DNA from: a virus
Length of the DNA: 60,918 nucleotides
IMG/VR virus record: IMGVR_UViG_3300032242_001271
Coordinates: 1 to 60,918 of that record
Direction: 5' to 3' (one strand)
The translations under genes were made by a program, and so were the position numbers. The stretch's first letter is position 1; each line of letters opens with the position of its first letter. Positions 13,689-21,999 of this stretch are shown piece by piece. Under the pieces are notes generated by a model. The model was not told where the DNA came from. It did not search any database and was given only the letters and a program-made list of their open reading frames with translations.

Positions 13689-13709
13689 AATCTATTTTTA
13701 AAATAGATT
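13689..13709. promoter_or_regulatory. Palindrome, possible operator
   Basis: AATCTATTTT-T-AAAATAGATT, a perfect 10+1+10 inverted repeat about 15 bases upstream of the extended -10 box at 13666. The placement suits a repressor or activator site. Confidence 0.5.
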
Positions 13710-13817
13710 ATATTTTTTTATTTACAATATTTCGAAGATCAAGACAAAAATCTTGAACTTTCAAACTATCAACCAATTTTTGGTTAACAATCTCTAACAT
13801 AAAACTATCAATTGTTT

Positions 13818-13855
13818 CGAAAAGCTCCCGGCAAAAGTCTGCCGGGAGCTTTTCG
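13818..13855 (-). terminator. Very strong bidirectional terminator
   Basis: Perfect 16-bp stem (CGAAAAGCTCCCGGCA paired with its complement) with a 6-base loop AAAGTC. A/T runs in the stem ends make it work in either direction. It ends the terminase/WhiB operon. Confidence 0.9.
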
Positions 13856-13874
13856 ATATCTTTTTCCAAAGTGA

Positions 13875-14213
13875 TCAAGCCGTAGCCTTTGTCGTGGTAT
13901 TGCGACGAACAGTGCTCTTCTTTGCATCAAGAGTGGGATCTTCAATTTCATTCATACCAACGAAATAGAGATCACCAAGAACTTCATTATCTTCATGCTT
14001 ACGATAAACAATCTTAACCTTAAGGCCCATAGCGGAAGCAGTCTGACGAATACGCTGTTGAAGTGCATTGTACTTATTACCAGCCTCAACATCACGAACA
14101 ACCTGAGTCTCAAGAGTATTCAAAGCTTCTTGAATTTGCTTACGCTCTGCTGACGGACGGCCACCACCACGGCGAACCGCAGGAAGTTCTTCAGTCTTTT
14201 CAATGTTAAGCAT
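13875..14213 (-). CDS. Hypothetical protein with basic AT-hook-like segment
   Basis: 112 residues starting MLNIEKTEEL, 6 nt after AAGGAG; an upstream in-frame ATG (14264) has no ribosome binding site. VRRGGGRPSAERKQ near the N-terminus is a glycine/arginine/proline AT-hook-like run, then a long helix (IQEALNTLETQVVRDVEAG), a beta segment (GLKVKIVYRKHED) and a Thr/Lys/Arg-rich tail. Probably DNA-binding; the family is not recognised. Confidence 0.65.
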   Translation of the reverse strand: MLNIEKTEELPAVRRGGGRPSAERKQIQEALNTLETQVVRDVEAGNKYNALQQRIRQTASAMGLKVKIVYRKHEDNEVLGDLYFVGMNEIEDPTLDAKKSTVRRNTTTKATA

Positions 14214-14345
14214 TATATGCTCCTTATTGTAGATAATTAGTCTGTGATCAGACAGCCTGACCACTGAGAGATAGTGTAGCAGAGTCTGAGCGGAAACCTA
14301 CATCATCCTAAGATTTTTTTCTGTGGACGACAATAATTACCAACA

Positions 14346-14615
14346 CTATGCCGAAGCTTTTTCAGCCTTGCTTTTCCCAACAATATTGATACGGATTGGA
14401 CGACCCTTCTTGAAGAACTGTCCACCCCAAACTCCATAAGTGTCTCGATTAGCTAAAGCATCATCAAGACATTTTTGTTTGACACTGCAACTATTGCATA
14501 ATGCAAGTACCTGCTTCTTTTCCTTGAGTGAAAGTTCTTCAAATTCCTCAAAGAACATAGACGTGGGCATATCATTAATCCTGCACATGGCAAGCTTCAA
14601 GTCTTCGTTTTTCAT
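14346..14615 (-). CDS. WhiB-like iron-sulfur transcription factor
   Basis: 89 residues with the WhiB signature: one cysteine near the N-terminus (C11), CNSCSVKQKC (CxxCx5C) in the middle, and YGVWGGQ followed by a basic region (KKGRPIRI, KSKAEKA). The four cysteines hold a [4Fe-4S] cluster and the protein binds the primary sigma factor. WhiB proteins occur only in Actinobacteria and their phages, so this is a strong host clue. It lies 8 nt after the terminase gene and probably regulates late or host genes. Confidence 0.9.
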   Translation of the reverse strand: MKNEDLKLAMCRINDMPTSMFFEEFEELSLKEKKQVLALCNSCSVKQKCLDDALANRDTYGVWGGQFFKKGRPIRINIVGKSKAEKASA

Positions 14616-14623
14616 TTATTCCT

Positions 14624-16408
14624 TTAAATAATCTCAAGCCAATCAGAAATTTCTTCTGGAATTGACTTTGGTTTTCCATTTTCTTTAAAGTTTCTAGAAA
14701 TCATGTCTACAGCAAAAGTATCTTCCTCAATCTCTGCCATAGCATAATTTACTTCATCTAAGATCTCGATATCAAATTCCAACTCAGAACCGAGATTTGT
14801 GATACACATAAAAGTAGAGCCAGCAACAGCATCAGCAAGATCCTTAGATCCTGAACTTGGATGGTCTACCTTTGTATTATTAATTAACTTCAACTTAAGA
14901 AGTTCATCTTCAACAACAATATCATTCCAATAACCACGGAATCTTCCATCATAAATAGTAGTGGAAAGAGTATCGTAGTCTTTCTTTGCAACTGTATGAA
15001 GATCAGCATTAACACCAATAGCTCTCAGTGACTGGATCATATCAGCAGAGTTCCACTGATCGAAAGTTACAGAGACAACAGTAAAACGCTTAGTTAATTC
15101 TGTAATCGTTGCTCTAATATCAGCGAAAGGAATTTCAGAGTTATCTTCAGCCTTCCAGCTTTGTAGATAATCCATCTCAATAATCGGTAGATTCTCTATC
15201 CCACCCATAGTCTTAATCTTCTTAAGACCCGGAGAATGCACCATGCAAAGAGCAGCACGATCTCGCTTCAAACCTAAATCGATATGAATATATCGAGGAT
15301 GAGGATCTTTTCCAAGGAACCATTCCTTATAATGTCCATCATCATCAAGAGGATTCTCTTTAAACCTAAACGCCGCCCTAACTGATTCTGGATCACGGAA
15401 ATAAGCATCAACCATCTCCGGTGGCTCGCAAGCAAAACGTGCGCGCGCCATAATAGGATCTCTTCTAAACTCATTCTCAAATTCTTCACGATGACGAGTA
15501 GGATTAACTTCCCATGTAGCAGCCTTCAAACACCACGATGTAGCCTCCCTGTAGCCCCCACGGTTGCCTACTTTCTCATCAAGCATGACACCGCCATGTT
15601 CTAAAAGATCGTCAATAACTGACTTATATCTTTGTTGAATAAAGTCGCCTTTGAATCTAGGAAAAGAAAGAAGAACCACTTTTCCAACACTGGGAAATCG
15701 AGAAGTAATAGAAGCTCTAGCCATCTCATAAATCTCAGAAGCTGAACCCTTATTTCTAAGCTGCCCCTTCAATTCACCATCAGTCTTGAAAGCTGAAATC
15801 TCATCTAGAACAACAATAAGAACTTCATAACCTTCCCAGCCTTCTGCTTCAGAGTGACCGGAGAACATTCGAACAGGACGACTAAACCAAAAAATTTCTT
15901 GCACTCTAGGTTCAAAACCAACTTCACTAGCCCAAGGGGAAGAAAGAAGAAGGTTCTTCAAAGGATCAAAGAAAACCTGCTGAGCCTGCTTAGCATTAAC
16001 AGCAAGGTTAACAAGATCAACATAAACACCGGCAGCCTTGCCAAAGTAATCTAAAGGATCTCTCAAGCAATGAAGTAAATATGCGATATAAGCTAAAGAA
16101 ACGCGTGAAACATGATCCTTGCCAGAACCTTTGCCAAGCTGGCAAATTACCTCATTGACAGTATAATTCTGATAATACTCAAGTCCCTTTTCCTCACCAT
16201 AAAGTTCCATAAGAGTTTCTGGTTTGAAGATCTGAGTAATCCTTCTACCAATCTCAAGTTGGATTTCACTCAAAGGAGGAAGACCAAGATAATGTTTATC
16301 AGTAACAAACTTCTGCAAAGGAACAGGTTCTTCGATAAGATCCTCATTCTGCAAAAGTTTATCAAAATCATCGAAATCTAAATTAGTCCCGAAAAAATCA
16401 TCACCCAT
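14624..16408 (-). CDS. terL: Terminase large subunit
   Basis: 594 residues. The ATPase part has Walker A at 91-99 (LGKGSGKDH) and Walker B at about 196-203 (VLIVVLDE) followed by ISAF; this motor pushes DNA into the prohead. The RNase H-like nuclease part begins at about 372 (YIHIDLG with Asp377) and continues to VTFDQWN and a distal Asp-rich region (KDLADAVAGS). Length and order match siphovirus large terminases. A ribosome binding site AAAGG precedes the start, and the gene overlaps the membrane protein upstream by 8 nt. Confidence 0.95.
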   Translation of the reverse strand: MGDDFFGTNLDFDDFDKLLQNEDLIEEPVPLQKFVTDKHYLGLPPLSEIQLEIGRRITQIFKPETLMELYGEEKGLEYYQNYTVNEVICQLGKGSGKDHVSRVSLAYIAYLLHCLRDPLDYFGKAAGVYVDLVNLAVNAKQAQQVFFDPLKNLLLSSPWASEVGFEPRVQEIFWFSRPVRMFSGHSEAEGWEGYEVLIVVLDEISAFKTDGELKGQLRNKGSASEIYEMARASITSRFPSVGKVVLLSFPRFKGDFIQQRYKSVIDDLLEHGGVMLDEKVGNRGGYREATSWCLKAATWEVNPTRHREEFENEFRRDPIMARARFACEPPEMVDAYFRDPESVRAAFRFKENPLDDDGHYKEWFLGKDPHPRYIHIDLGLKRDRAALCMVHSPGLKKIKTMGGIENLPIIEMDYLQSWKAEDNSEIPFADIRATITELTKRFTVVSVTFDQWNSADMIQSLRAIGVNADLHTVAKKDYDTLSTTIYDGRFRGYWNDIVVEDELLKLKLINNTKVDHPSSGSKDLADAVAGSTFMCITNLGSELEFDIEILDEVNYAMAEIEEDTFAVDMISRNFKENGKPKSIPEEISDWLEII

Positions 16409-16724
16409 TAATTGAAACCTTTCTTATCCACCGGACAGTAATTCCAACTAAACCAATGGGATCATATCTTCTTAAAAAATTAGGAACAGCTAAATGCTTT
16501 ACCAATACAAGGATAGTAAGCCAGATAGGCCAACGAACAATAGGATGATCAACACCGCGCCAACATCCGTCAGAGAGAGTTTCATACTTATTCTCCATAT
16601 TTTTATTCTTGTTATAATCATTGAGAGCCATAGCAACAACGTCATAACCTAAAACAAAAAGTCCCAAGATAGCCCATCCTGAAGTGGACTTCTTTGGGAA
16701 AACACTAGTCAATAATCTCTGCAT
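16401..16724 (-). CDS. Two-helix membrane protein of the terminase-linked actinophage type
   Basis: 107 residues starting MQRLLTSVFP, 6 nt after GAGG, overlapping the small terminase by 20 nt. The pattern WAILGLFVLGYDVVAMAL - ETLSDG - IVRWPIWLTILVLVKHLAVP - RRYDP closely resembles a membrane protein family common in actinophages (first helix with Y-D, E-T-L-S, second helix with H-L, then R-x-D-P). Two membrane helices. Function unproven, possibly holin- or membrane-associated. It sits oddly between the two terminase subunits. Confidence 0.7.
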   Translation of the reverse strand: MQRLLTSVFPKKSTSGWAILGLFVLGYDVVAMALNDYNKNKNMENKYETLSDGCWRGVDHPIVRWPIWLTILVLVKHLAVPNFLRRYDPIGLVGITVRWIRKVSING

Positions 16725-17307
16725 CTTCAACCTCAGAATCCTCAACAATATCATCTGGAACACCTGTCTCAGAATCCATCATCGAGAAAGCCTCACGAAG
16801 CATTGGCCCAGCTTTCTGCTTGCACTCTTCACAATCAGCAATAACATCTCTAATAACTTTGGAAATCATTTGATTGACAGTTTCTGCCTTTTGCATTCTT
16901 GCAATATATTCGCCGTCAGTCTTAGTTCCACCCATAAGCTGATGAAGCTGGGCCTTCTTAGTTGCAATCTCAAGACAAAGCTTCAAAGCCTGATTTCTAC
17001 CAGAAACCATACCTTCTCTAGTTGCAATCTCAACAGTCTCCCAAGCTTCTTTCGAAATCTCATCGAACTCAGCCAAAGCTTTAACTGTATTGTACTGAAC
17101 CTTTTCAAGAAAGTATGGATCTCCTTCAGCAGTATCCTCAAGGAAACTCTTATATTGGTTAATATAATCTCGAACAGTCTGAGGAGAAATGCTCTCTAAC
17201 TCAGCAATATCAGCATTAGAGTAGCCTTTGAGATTAAGCAGACCAACCTGCTCAACCTTCTTAGCCTTATCAAATATGCTATTCGATTTCTCTATCTCAT
17301 TAGCCAT
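16705..17307 (-). CDS. terS: Terminase small subunit-like protein
   Basis: 200 residues. The N-terminus has a helix-turn-helix (GLLNLKGYSNADIAELESIS, then PQTVRDYINQ) as expected for DNA recognition, the middle is a long helical oligomerisation region (KALAEFDEISKEAWETVEIA), and the end is acidic. Immediately upstream of the large subunit. It has no 5' leader: TATAAT ends 6 nt before the ATG. Small terminases bind the packaging start site and load the large subunit. Confidence 0.75.
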   Translation of the reverse strand: MANEIEKSNSIFDKAKKVEQVGLLNLKGYSNADIAELESISPQTVRDYINQYKSFLEDTAEGDPYFLEKVQYNTVKALAEFDEISKEAWETVEIATREGMVSGRNQALKLCLEIATKKAQLHQLMGGTKTDGEYIARMQKAETVNQMISKVIRDVIADCEECKQKAGPMLREAFSMMDSETGVPDDIVEDSEVEDAEIID

Positions 17308-17313
17308 ATAACA

Positions 17314-17322
17314 ATTATACCA
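17314..17322 (-). promoter_or_regulatory. Extended -10 promoter, leaderless (terminase)
   Basis: TGGTATAAT on the minus strand followed by TGTTAT and the ATG of the small terminase at 17307. The 6-base gap predicts transcription starting at or next to the start codon, with no Shine-Dalgarno. Confidence 0.7.
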
Positions 17323-17329
17323 TATCTAC

Positions 17330-17644
17330 TTATTCATCTTCAGAGTCATCAAACTCAAAGTCATCGACAACTTCAATATTAAGGGACTTCTTTCCTCTAG
17401 TAGACGTTGCCCTCTTATTTACAAGAGCAGCAGCCTCTGTATCATCATCAGGAAGATTGGTGCTCATCTTCTCAATATTATGACGAAACTCAGTAGAAAG
17501 AATGACGAGCAACTTCTCGACAAGTTCCTTATCATAAGCACCGATCATATACTTTGACAGAATTGACTTTACATTATCATAAGATGAGAACTTGAGTAGT
17601 TCCTTCTCAACGATCTTAAATGCGTTCTTTGTTGTATTAGACAT
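17330..17644 (-). CDS. Hypothetical helical protein
   Basis: 104 residues, one-base overlap with the gene upstream. Helical N-terminus (AFKIVEKELLKFSSYDNVKS), a middle helix (KELVEKLLVILSTEFRHN) and an acidic tail (EVVDDFEFDDSEDE). No family recognised. Precedes the terminase operon. Confidence 0.65.
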   Translation of the reverse strand: MSNTTKNAFKIVEKELLKFSSYDNVKSILSKYMIGAYDKELVEKLLVILSTEFRHNIEKMSTNLPDDDTEAAALVNKRATSTRGKKSLNIEVVDDFEFDDSEDE

Positions 17645-18054
17645 TAATTAGACTCCAAGTCTTCTCTAGCTAAAAAGTGGAAAAACCAGTATAACTCATA
17701 TATTGACATCTCATTCAAATCACAATACTTGTGCTCCAAAGGGCTCCACATCTTGAAGAATATAGCTTCTTCTTCATTCATTCCCTGAGAATAGATCGGA
17801 ATGAACAAACCCGTTCGTATTGCATAAAGCATATCTTCAGTTGGGAAGTGCATACCACCAAGATTATAGCCATTATCATAGATATCATCTACAACATCAT
17901 TCCATAAATCTGCAAATAAATATGAGATTATAAAAATAACTCTCTGGACTTCCTGTTCCGGGGGAGACGAAATATCGTCATCCCCCGGCGAGAAATATTC
18001 TTCTTCTGGATCAGAAAAATTCTCAATCACACCGTTGAACCGCAACTTCCACAA
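17644..18054 (-). CDS. Hypothetical protein
   Basis: 136 residues, starting 28 nt inside the end of the DUF932-like gene. Acidic and aromatic (EEEYFSPGDDDISSP, IIFISYLFADLWNDVVDDIY) with a hydrophobic helix and FFHFLAREDLESN near the end. I do not recognise it. Conserved layout with the two neighbours suggests a shared late role. Confidence 0.65.
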   Translation of the reverse strand: MWKLRFNGVIENFSDPEEEYFSPGDDDISSPPEQEVQRVIFIISYLFADLWNDVVDDIYDNGYNLGGMHFPTEDMLYAIRTGLFIPIYSQGMNEEEAIFFKMWSPLEHKYCDLNEMSIYELYWFFHFLAREDLESN

Positions 18055-19028
18055 CGCTCATGATGAGTAAGAGTAAGATTACCACCAATCTCAAGAAGAC
18101 GTTGGCGAATCTCTGGAGTCAACTCTGTATCGTGAGAGCCAGTCCAAGTAACAAGATTAACAACATCATTCATATTCTTGATCTTCTCGCCAGTCACAGT
18201 TGCAAGAAAGTCTGGATGAACTGCCCAAAAAGAGAGGCGAGTCAGAACCTTGTTGGGAAGTTTATATTCCAGAACAATCTGGCGAATAATCTTCATATAG
18301 TCATCGACTTTCTCATCAATAAGATGAGTAAAACTCTCAAAGAGTTCAGGAATCTTCTCAATAGCAATAGCAGAAAAATCACGAATCTGTCGCATAACAT
18401 CATCATGCGATGATCCAGTAACACGGAACTTACGATTCTCAAGTTCATTGACCATTCCATTGGCACACAACTCACGCCAAATATATGAATCAATAGAAGG
18501 ATGAGTATCCCAAGCATCAGAATAAATAATCTTCACTCCACCAAATAGATTTGATCCATCAATCGACTCTTGATAGTTACTAGGAAGAATAGAAAATGAC
18601 ACCTTAGAGTCAGTCATCTTGCCATACTTAATTGTATAGTCATCACCGACTGCTTCACGAACAGAACTAAGCATCTCGGCATTCGAGACATATGGAGTAT
18701 TAACCTTCATAAAAGAACGAAGACGATCACCCTCAACAAGAGCAGCAAGATGATTGCTACGATTTCCCTTAACAAAATAGTTCATCGTATATGCAAGAAG
18801 ATCATCCGGGATACGACGAGCGTAAGGAACAGGAATATTCATCTCTCCAGCAAGATGACGGAATGAACTATCTGTAAGAGTATAAGAACTTCCTGCGATA
18901 GTTACAGAAGGATTCTTGCCAGCATTAAAACTAAGATCACCTAGTTGGAAGTCAAGATGCTGAGTAACTTCGGAACGGCGAAGGAGCTTCTCTTCGAAAG
19001 AAGTATCATCCTTAATAAGTGTAGTCAC
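18027..19028 (-). CDS. DUF932-like phage protein
   Basis: 333 residues. The N-terminal part has the shape of DUF932/TIGR03299 phage-plasmid proteins: SYTLTDSSFRHLAGEMNIPV followed by YARRIPDDLLAY, and later LRSFMKVNTPYVSNAEMLSS. Such proteins are common near replication and recombination genes, with unknown function. The C-terminus ends in HHERCGSCG. The gene follows a promoter-like region with inverted repeats (19047-19087). Confidence 0.65.
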   Translation of the reverse strand: MTTLIKDDTSFEEKLLRRSEVTQHLDFQLGDLSFNAGKNPSVTIAGSSYTLTDSSFRHLAGEMNIPVPYARRIPDDLLAYTMNYFVKGNRSNHLAALVEGDRLRSFMKVNTPYVSNAEMLSSVREAVGDDYTIKYGKMTDSKVSFSILPSNYQESIDGSNLFGGVKIIYSDAWDTHPSIDSYIWRELCANGMVNELENRKFRVTGSSHDDVMRQIRDFSAIAIEKIPELFESFTHLIDEKVDDYMKIIRQIVLEYKLPNKVLTRLSFWAVHPDFLATVTGEKIKNMNDVVNLVTWTGSHDTELTPEIRQRLLEIGGNLTLTHHERCGSCGSTV

Positions 19029-19060
19029 TTTTATTTCCTTTCATATCCCCCATTTTGGGG

Positions 19061-19087
19061 CTGTCACACAGGATACCATGCTGACAG
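19061..19087. promoter_or_regulatory. Inverted repeat, possible operator
   Basis: CTGTCA (19061-19066) and TGACAG (19082-19087), spaced 15 bases, just upstream of the 18027-19028 gene and overlapping a weak minus-strand promoter (TTGCAA, 16-base spacer, TATCCT). The spacing would suit a dimeric repressor. Confidence 0.45.
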
Positions 19088-19103
19088 GGAATTGCAACCT
19101 ATT

Positions 19104-19400
19104 TTATATTTTTTTCTTTCTAGACTTCGCCATAGCTCTCATGCGCTCTTCTCTTGCCCTATCTGGACGCTTTCCCATAGAGCTAGCCTTCTTCTTTCCT
19201 TGAAGATTAGCACCAATTTTGCGTCCCTTTCCACGATACTTGAGAAGATCATACTTAACTAGCCAATTGTAAATAGATTGATGGCTAATCTTAATATTAT
19301 AGTTTTTTTCAAGAAGCTGAACCATATCTTTCAAGTTCATTCTTTTTTGAACATAATGAAAGTATAGCCAGTCTCTTTGTTTATAAGGTTCAAGAGACAT
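19104..19400 (-). CDS. Helix-turn-helix DNA-binding protein
   Basis: 98 residues. KRMNLKDMVQLLEKNYNIKI - SHQSIYNWLVKY is a classic HTH with a recognition helix, followed by a strongly basic tail (GRKIGANLQGKKKASSMGKR, then DRAREERMRAMAKSRKKK). The basic tail is typical of nucleic-acid-binding regulators or homing-type proteins. It overlaps the RuvC gene by 11 nt. Probable transcription factor. Confidence 0.7.
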   Translation of the reverse strand: MSLEPYKQRDWLYFHYVQKRMNLKDMVQLLEKNYNIKISHQSIYNWLVKYDLLKYRGKGRKIGANLQGKKKASSMGKRPDRAREERMRAMAKSRKKKI

Positions 19401-19989
19401 CTGAATCTTCCTTGTTAATTTTATCTAAACCATAAAGAGCAATTCCAATAGAATCACAAATATCGTTGTCAGTTATATGTTTAATATTTGGAATTTTATT
19501 ATGAATAATTCTTATAGTTCTTTGTTTTCTCTCAGAAGCAGCCATCTTCTTTGATTCTTTTTCACCAAACTGTTTAGTCCAAGATTCTTTCTCAGCTTTA
19601 CTGACATTCTTATACCCAATATGACTCTTCCAATTGGCAATAGTAACCTCTGAAACATTATTACATTGCTTCAGACATTCCCCAATAAGATGTCCGGAAA
19701 CTTGAGATAAAATACGACTAGTAGCTGGATTCTGGATATAAATTGGTTGTTCAACAAAAGTATAGTCTATGTGATTATCTTTGAAAACTTCGGGAATTAT
19801 AGTTGATACTATTTTAAATTTAGCATTCATAGAAAAATTGCTAAGATTTACCTTAGCAACTTTCAATAGTTTAGTGCTATCTGCATCACTTCTGATGATA
19901 GCAAAAGCTATGACGGTAGATGAAGCATCAATTCCCATGACAGTGGCAGGCTTAGATCGCATAACTTTTAAAGTTCTAGCCAATCCCAT
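19390..19989 (-). CDS. RuvC-like Holliday junction resolvase
   Basis: 199 residues with the RNase H-fold catalytic residues of RuvC: MGIDAS (Asp21), TFVEQP (Glu80), and TDNDICDSIGIA (Asp174/176/179). It cuts four-way junctions made during recombination and clears branched DNA before packaging. The start ATG overlaps the upstream TAA by one base (TAATG). It sits with RecA, DNA polymerase and other recombination genes. Confidence 0.85.
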   Translation of the reverse strand: MGLARTLKVMRSKPATVMGIDASSTVIAFAIIRSDADSTKLLKVAKVNLSNFSMNAKFKIVSTIIPEVFKDNHIDYTFVEQPIYIQNPATSRILSQVSGHLIGECLKQCNNVSEVTIANWKSHIGYKNVSKAEKESWTKQFGEKESKKMAASERKQRTIRIIHNKIPNIKHITDNDICDSIGIALYGLDKINKEDSDVS

Positions 19990-20303
19990 TAGAAAGACCA
20001 GTCATCTCTGAGCTCATCTTCATCCCAGCCCCAAGAGGCAAGTCTTTGAATAAGACGTTCAGTCTTGCAAATCTCACAAATGTTTTCGCTATTATAAGTA
20101 GATAGAATAGTTCCACAATCTTTAGTCTTACATACTCTTTTTTTATTGTTTTTTCTAGCTTTATTTTCATAATAGCGATCTAAGACATTTTTGTTAGTTA
20201 TAATCTTTCGACAATCAATACTGCAATAGACGGCATTGTGGACCATAGGGTCAAAGATCTTCTCGCAATTTGGATTAGCACATATCTTTGGCTCTAAATG
20301 CAT
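19989..20303 (-). CDS. Zinc-ribbon protein with leaderless start
   Basis: 104 residues. Cysteine groups ICANPNCEKIFD, YCSIDCRK, VCKTKDCG and ICEICKTER suit two zinc sites, followed by ASWGWDEDELRDDW. TATAAT ends 6 nt upstream of the ATG, so no ribosome binding site is needed. Probably a small regulator or adaptor in the recombination region; family not identified. Confidence 0.7.
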   Translation of the reverse strand: MHLEPKICANPNCEKIFDPMVHNAVYCSIDCRKIITNKNVLDRYYENKARKNNKKRVCKTKDCGTILSTYNSENICEICKTERLIQRLASWGWDEDELRDDWSF

Positions 20304-20309
20304 AAAATA

Positions 20310-20318
20310 ATTATATCA
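20310..20318 (-). promoter_or_regulatory. Extended -10 promoter, leaderless (zinc-ribbon gene)
   Basis: TGATATAAT on the minus strand followed by TATTTT and the ATG at 20303, the same geometry as at 8598, 17314 and 49812. Confidence 0.7.
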
Positions 20319-20327
20319 TATATATAA

Positions 20328-21110
20328 TTATTTTTTAAAATTAATAGCTACGCCTTCTTCTGAGTCAGCCCAGCAGTGAGCATATGCGTCGCATCTGCTA
20401 CAATTCTGAGAGGTCTGCTTATATGGTCTGACAGCAAGATCACCATTCTTAAATACTTGATAGATCTTCTTATATCTATTAAAAGTAGTCTCAATAAACT
20501 TCTCATCCCGCTTAACTAAAAGCGGAAGCAAAGCAGAATTATTCTTAGAATAGTAGAGAAGGAAACCTTCCTCATAATCCATACCATGAAGATAGAACTG
20601 AATCTGTCTAAAATGTTCATCCTTAGGTTTATGATAAGCACTTCTAAAGGCAAAACCGGCCTCATTAATTGACTTGCACTCAACAATCTTAGGGCCATTC
20701 CAGTCAATAATAAAGTCGATATAACCCTTAATCGGAACAGGATCAGTAATCTCCATAGGGACCTGAGAATCAACCAAGATACCAAGATCATAGAACATTT
20801 GCTGAACAGCATCCTCAATACGATTTCCCATATCAAAAATACGTCTAGTCTGCCCTAAAATCTCAGTAGTCTGCTGATAACCCCTCATACGATAAATAGC
20901 AAACCTAGCGCAAGTATTCGTATTAGAAGGAGCGAAGCTTTCGCTCTGCTTCCAGAAGGTTCCATTAGAAGCCTCAAGTTTAGCATCAATAGCCTTAACC
21001 AAAGAACTCTCAAGATCAAGAACATCAACAGGAGTAGCAACTCCCTCAGTCTTCTTAACAGGCTTCTTCTCAGGCTGCTGAACCTTTAACTTAGAAACAA
21101 TAGACTTCAT
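20328..21110 (-). CDS. Cas4/RecB-family nuclease with iron-sulfur cysteines
   Basis: 260 residues. The PD-(D/E)XK core shows GYIDFIID (Asp132) and KIVECKS (Glu144-Cys-Lys146). Cysteines at 67, 237, 240 and 246 (NTCARF; CSRCDAYAHC) match the split Fe-S cluster of Cas4 and AddB-type exonucleases. In phages this family serves as a 5' to 3' exonuclease preparing recombination or degrading host DNA; no cas genes are nearby. It overlaps the next upstream gene by 4 nt. Confidence 0.8.
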   Translation of the reverse strand: MKSIVSKLKVQQPEKKPVKKTEGVATPVDVLDLESSLVKAIDAKLEASNGTFWKQSESFAPSNTNTCARFAIYRMRGYQQTTEILGQTRRIFDMGNRIEDAVQQMFYDLGILVDSQVPMEITDPVPIKGYIDFIIDWNGPKIVECKSINEAGFAFRSAYHKPKDEHFRQIQFYLHGMDYEEGFLLYYSKNNSALLPLLVKRDEKFIETTFNRYKKIYQVFKNGDLAVRPYKQTSQNCSRCDAYAHCWADSEEGVAINFKK

Positions 21111-21472
21111 CGAACACCAGACATTCCAGCCTCAACACGGCCAAGCAACTTGAGGGTATTGATATTTTCTTCAAGTGCAGTAAACATCAACATAAGAAGA
21201 TCCTTACGACGACGCTGCAAAATAGACTTATCACTAGTCTTATAATACTGAGCCCTAGCACCAAGTTTAGTTCTAAGCGCAGCAAGCTTCGCTGCAGCAA
21301 CAAGAGCCTCAGAGCCCATCATCGCATTAGGACGATCCAAAATACGCTGAACAATCTCCATACAAGCAGCAAACTCAATATATTCATCGCCACTCAAAGC
21401 ACCGGCAACCTCATCAAGATCAACTTCAACATTACCTTCAGACATCTCTCTAGCTTGCATCATCATCTCCAA
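21107..21472 (-). CDS. Hypothetical helical protein
   Basis: 121 residues, strongly helical (GSEALVAAAKLAALRTKLGA and RRKDLLMLMFTALEENINTL). Lies between the Cas4-like nuclease and the gene upstream with short overlaps on both sides. Similar helical proteins accompany recombination exonucleases in other actinophages. No function assigned. Confidence 0.6.
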   Translation of the reverse strand: MEMMMQAREMSEGNVEVDLDEVAGALSGDEYIEFAACMEIVQRILDRPNAMMGSEALVAAAKLAALRTKLGARAQYYKTSDKSILQRRRKDLLMLMFTALEENINTLKLLGRVEAGMSGVR

Positions 21473-21734
21473 AATTCTCTAGAAAATTACTAAACATCTC
21501 TTCCTCAGTCATTGCACCAACAAACTCTCTAATTGTATCGTCAAATGTCCAATCTCGAAACTCATAAGCGTGCTTCATACACAAAGGCATAGGAGGCATA
21601 ACAAATGGCATATTTAAGCCACGAACAGTCTCGACACCACACTCAGGTTCCTGCTCACTAGACTGATACACACAAGTTGTACTCTCTATCTCAACAAATC
21701 TGCTTTCACTTCTGTTTAAGCTCAACAAAATCAT
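21450..21734 (-). CDS. Hypothetical protein
   Basis: 94 residues. N-terminal VEIESTTCVYQSSEQEPECG, then MPPMPLCMKHAYEFRDW with two Cys and a His suitable for one zinc ion, and an acidic helical tail. Overlaps its neighbours by 23-29 nt. Unknown. Confidence 0.6.
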   Translation of the reverse strand: MILLSLNRSESRFVEIESTTCVYQSSEQEPECGVETVRGLNMPFVMPPMPLCMKHAYEFRDWTFDDTIREFVGAMTEEEMFSNFLENFGDDDAS

Positions 21735-21999
21735 CCCAATCTAAAATAGCAACCATACGGCCATCACCATAAATTACTTTAATCAAAGGTTTATAATGAC
21801 CATCATTCCAAGCATCCTTGCTATGCTTAGCCCAAGCAGTAGATTTCAACGTAAAAGTAAGTTCATTATGTTTATAATCAACAAGCCATTCACCATCTTG
21901 GATTGAATCGCCCTTCTTGAAGCCTCTACCGCTATTAGGAACAACAACTGCACCATCTTTTCGAGCAGATCTCTTCTCCCTATGATTCCAATTAGTCAT
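21706..21999 (-). CDS. PD-(D/E)XK-like, resolvase-type nuclease (tentative)
   Basis: 97 residues starting MTNWNHREKRSARKDGA (the first plausible ATG after the RecA end, 8-nt overlap). The ordered motifs ARKDGA, PNSGRG-F-K-K-G-D, LVDYKHNE and a final AILDWDDFVEL follow the pattern of small archaeal-type/phage Holliday junction resolvase-like nucleases (P-x-S-G-x-G...D-x-x-x-x-E/D-x-K). Lys and acidic residues in LVDYK would form the active site. Assignment from pattern only. Confidence 0.5.
   Translation of the reverse strand: MTNWNHREKRSARKDGAVVVPNSGRGFKKGDSIQDGEWLVDYKHNELTFTLKSTAWAKHSKDAWNDGHYKPLIKVIYGDGRMVAILDWDDFVELKQK

Noticed and set aside
20328-21110. A CRISPR-Cas remnant
   Set aside because: The nuclease has Cas4-like motifs but sits among recombination genes, with no array; phage exonuclease is the better explanation.
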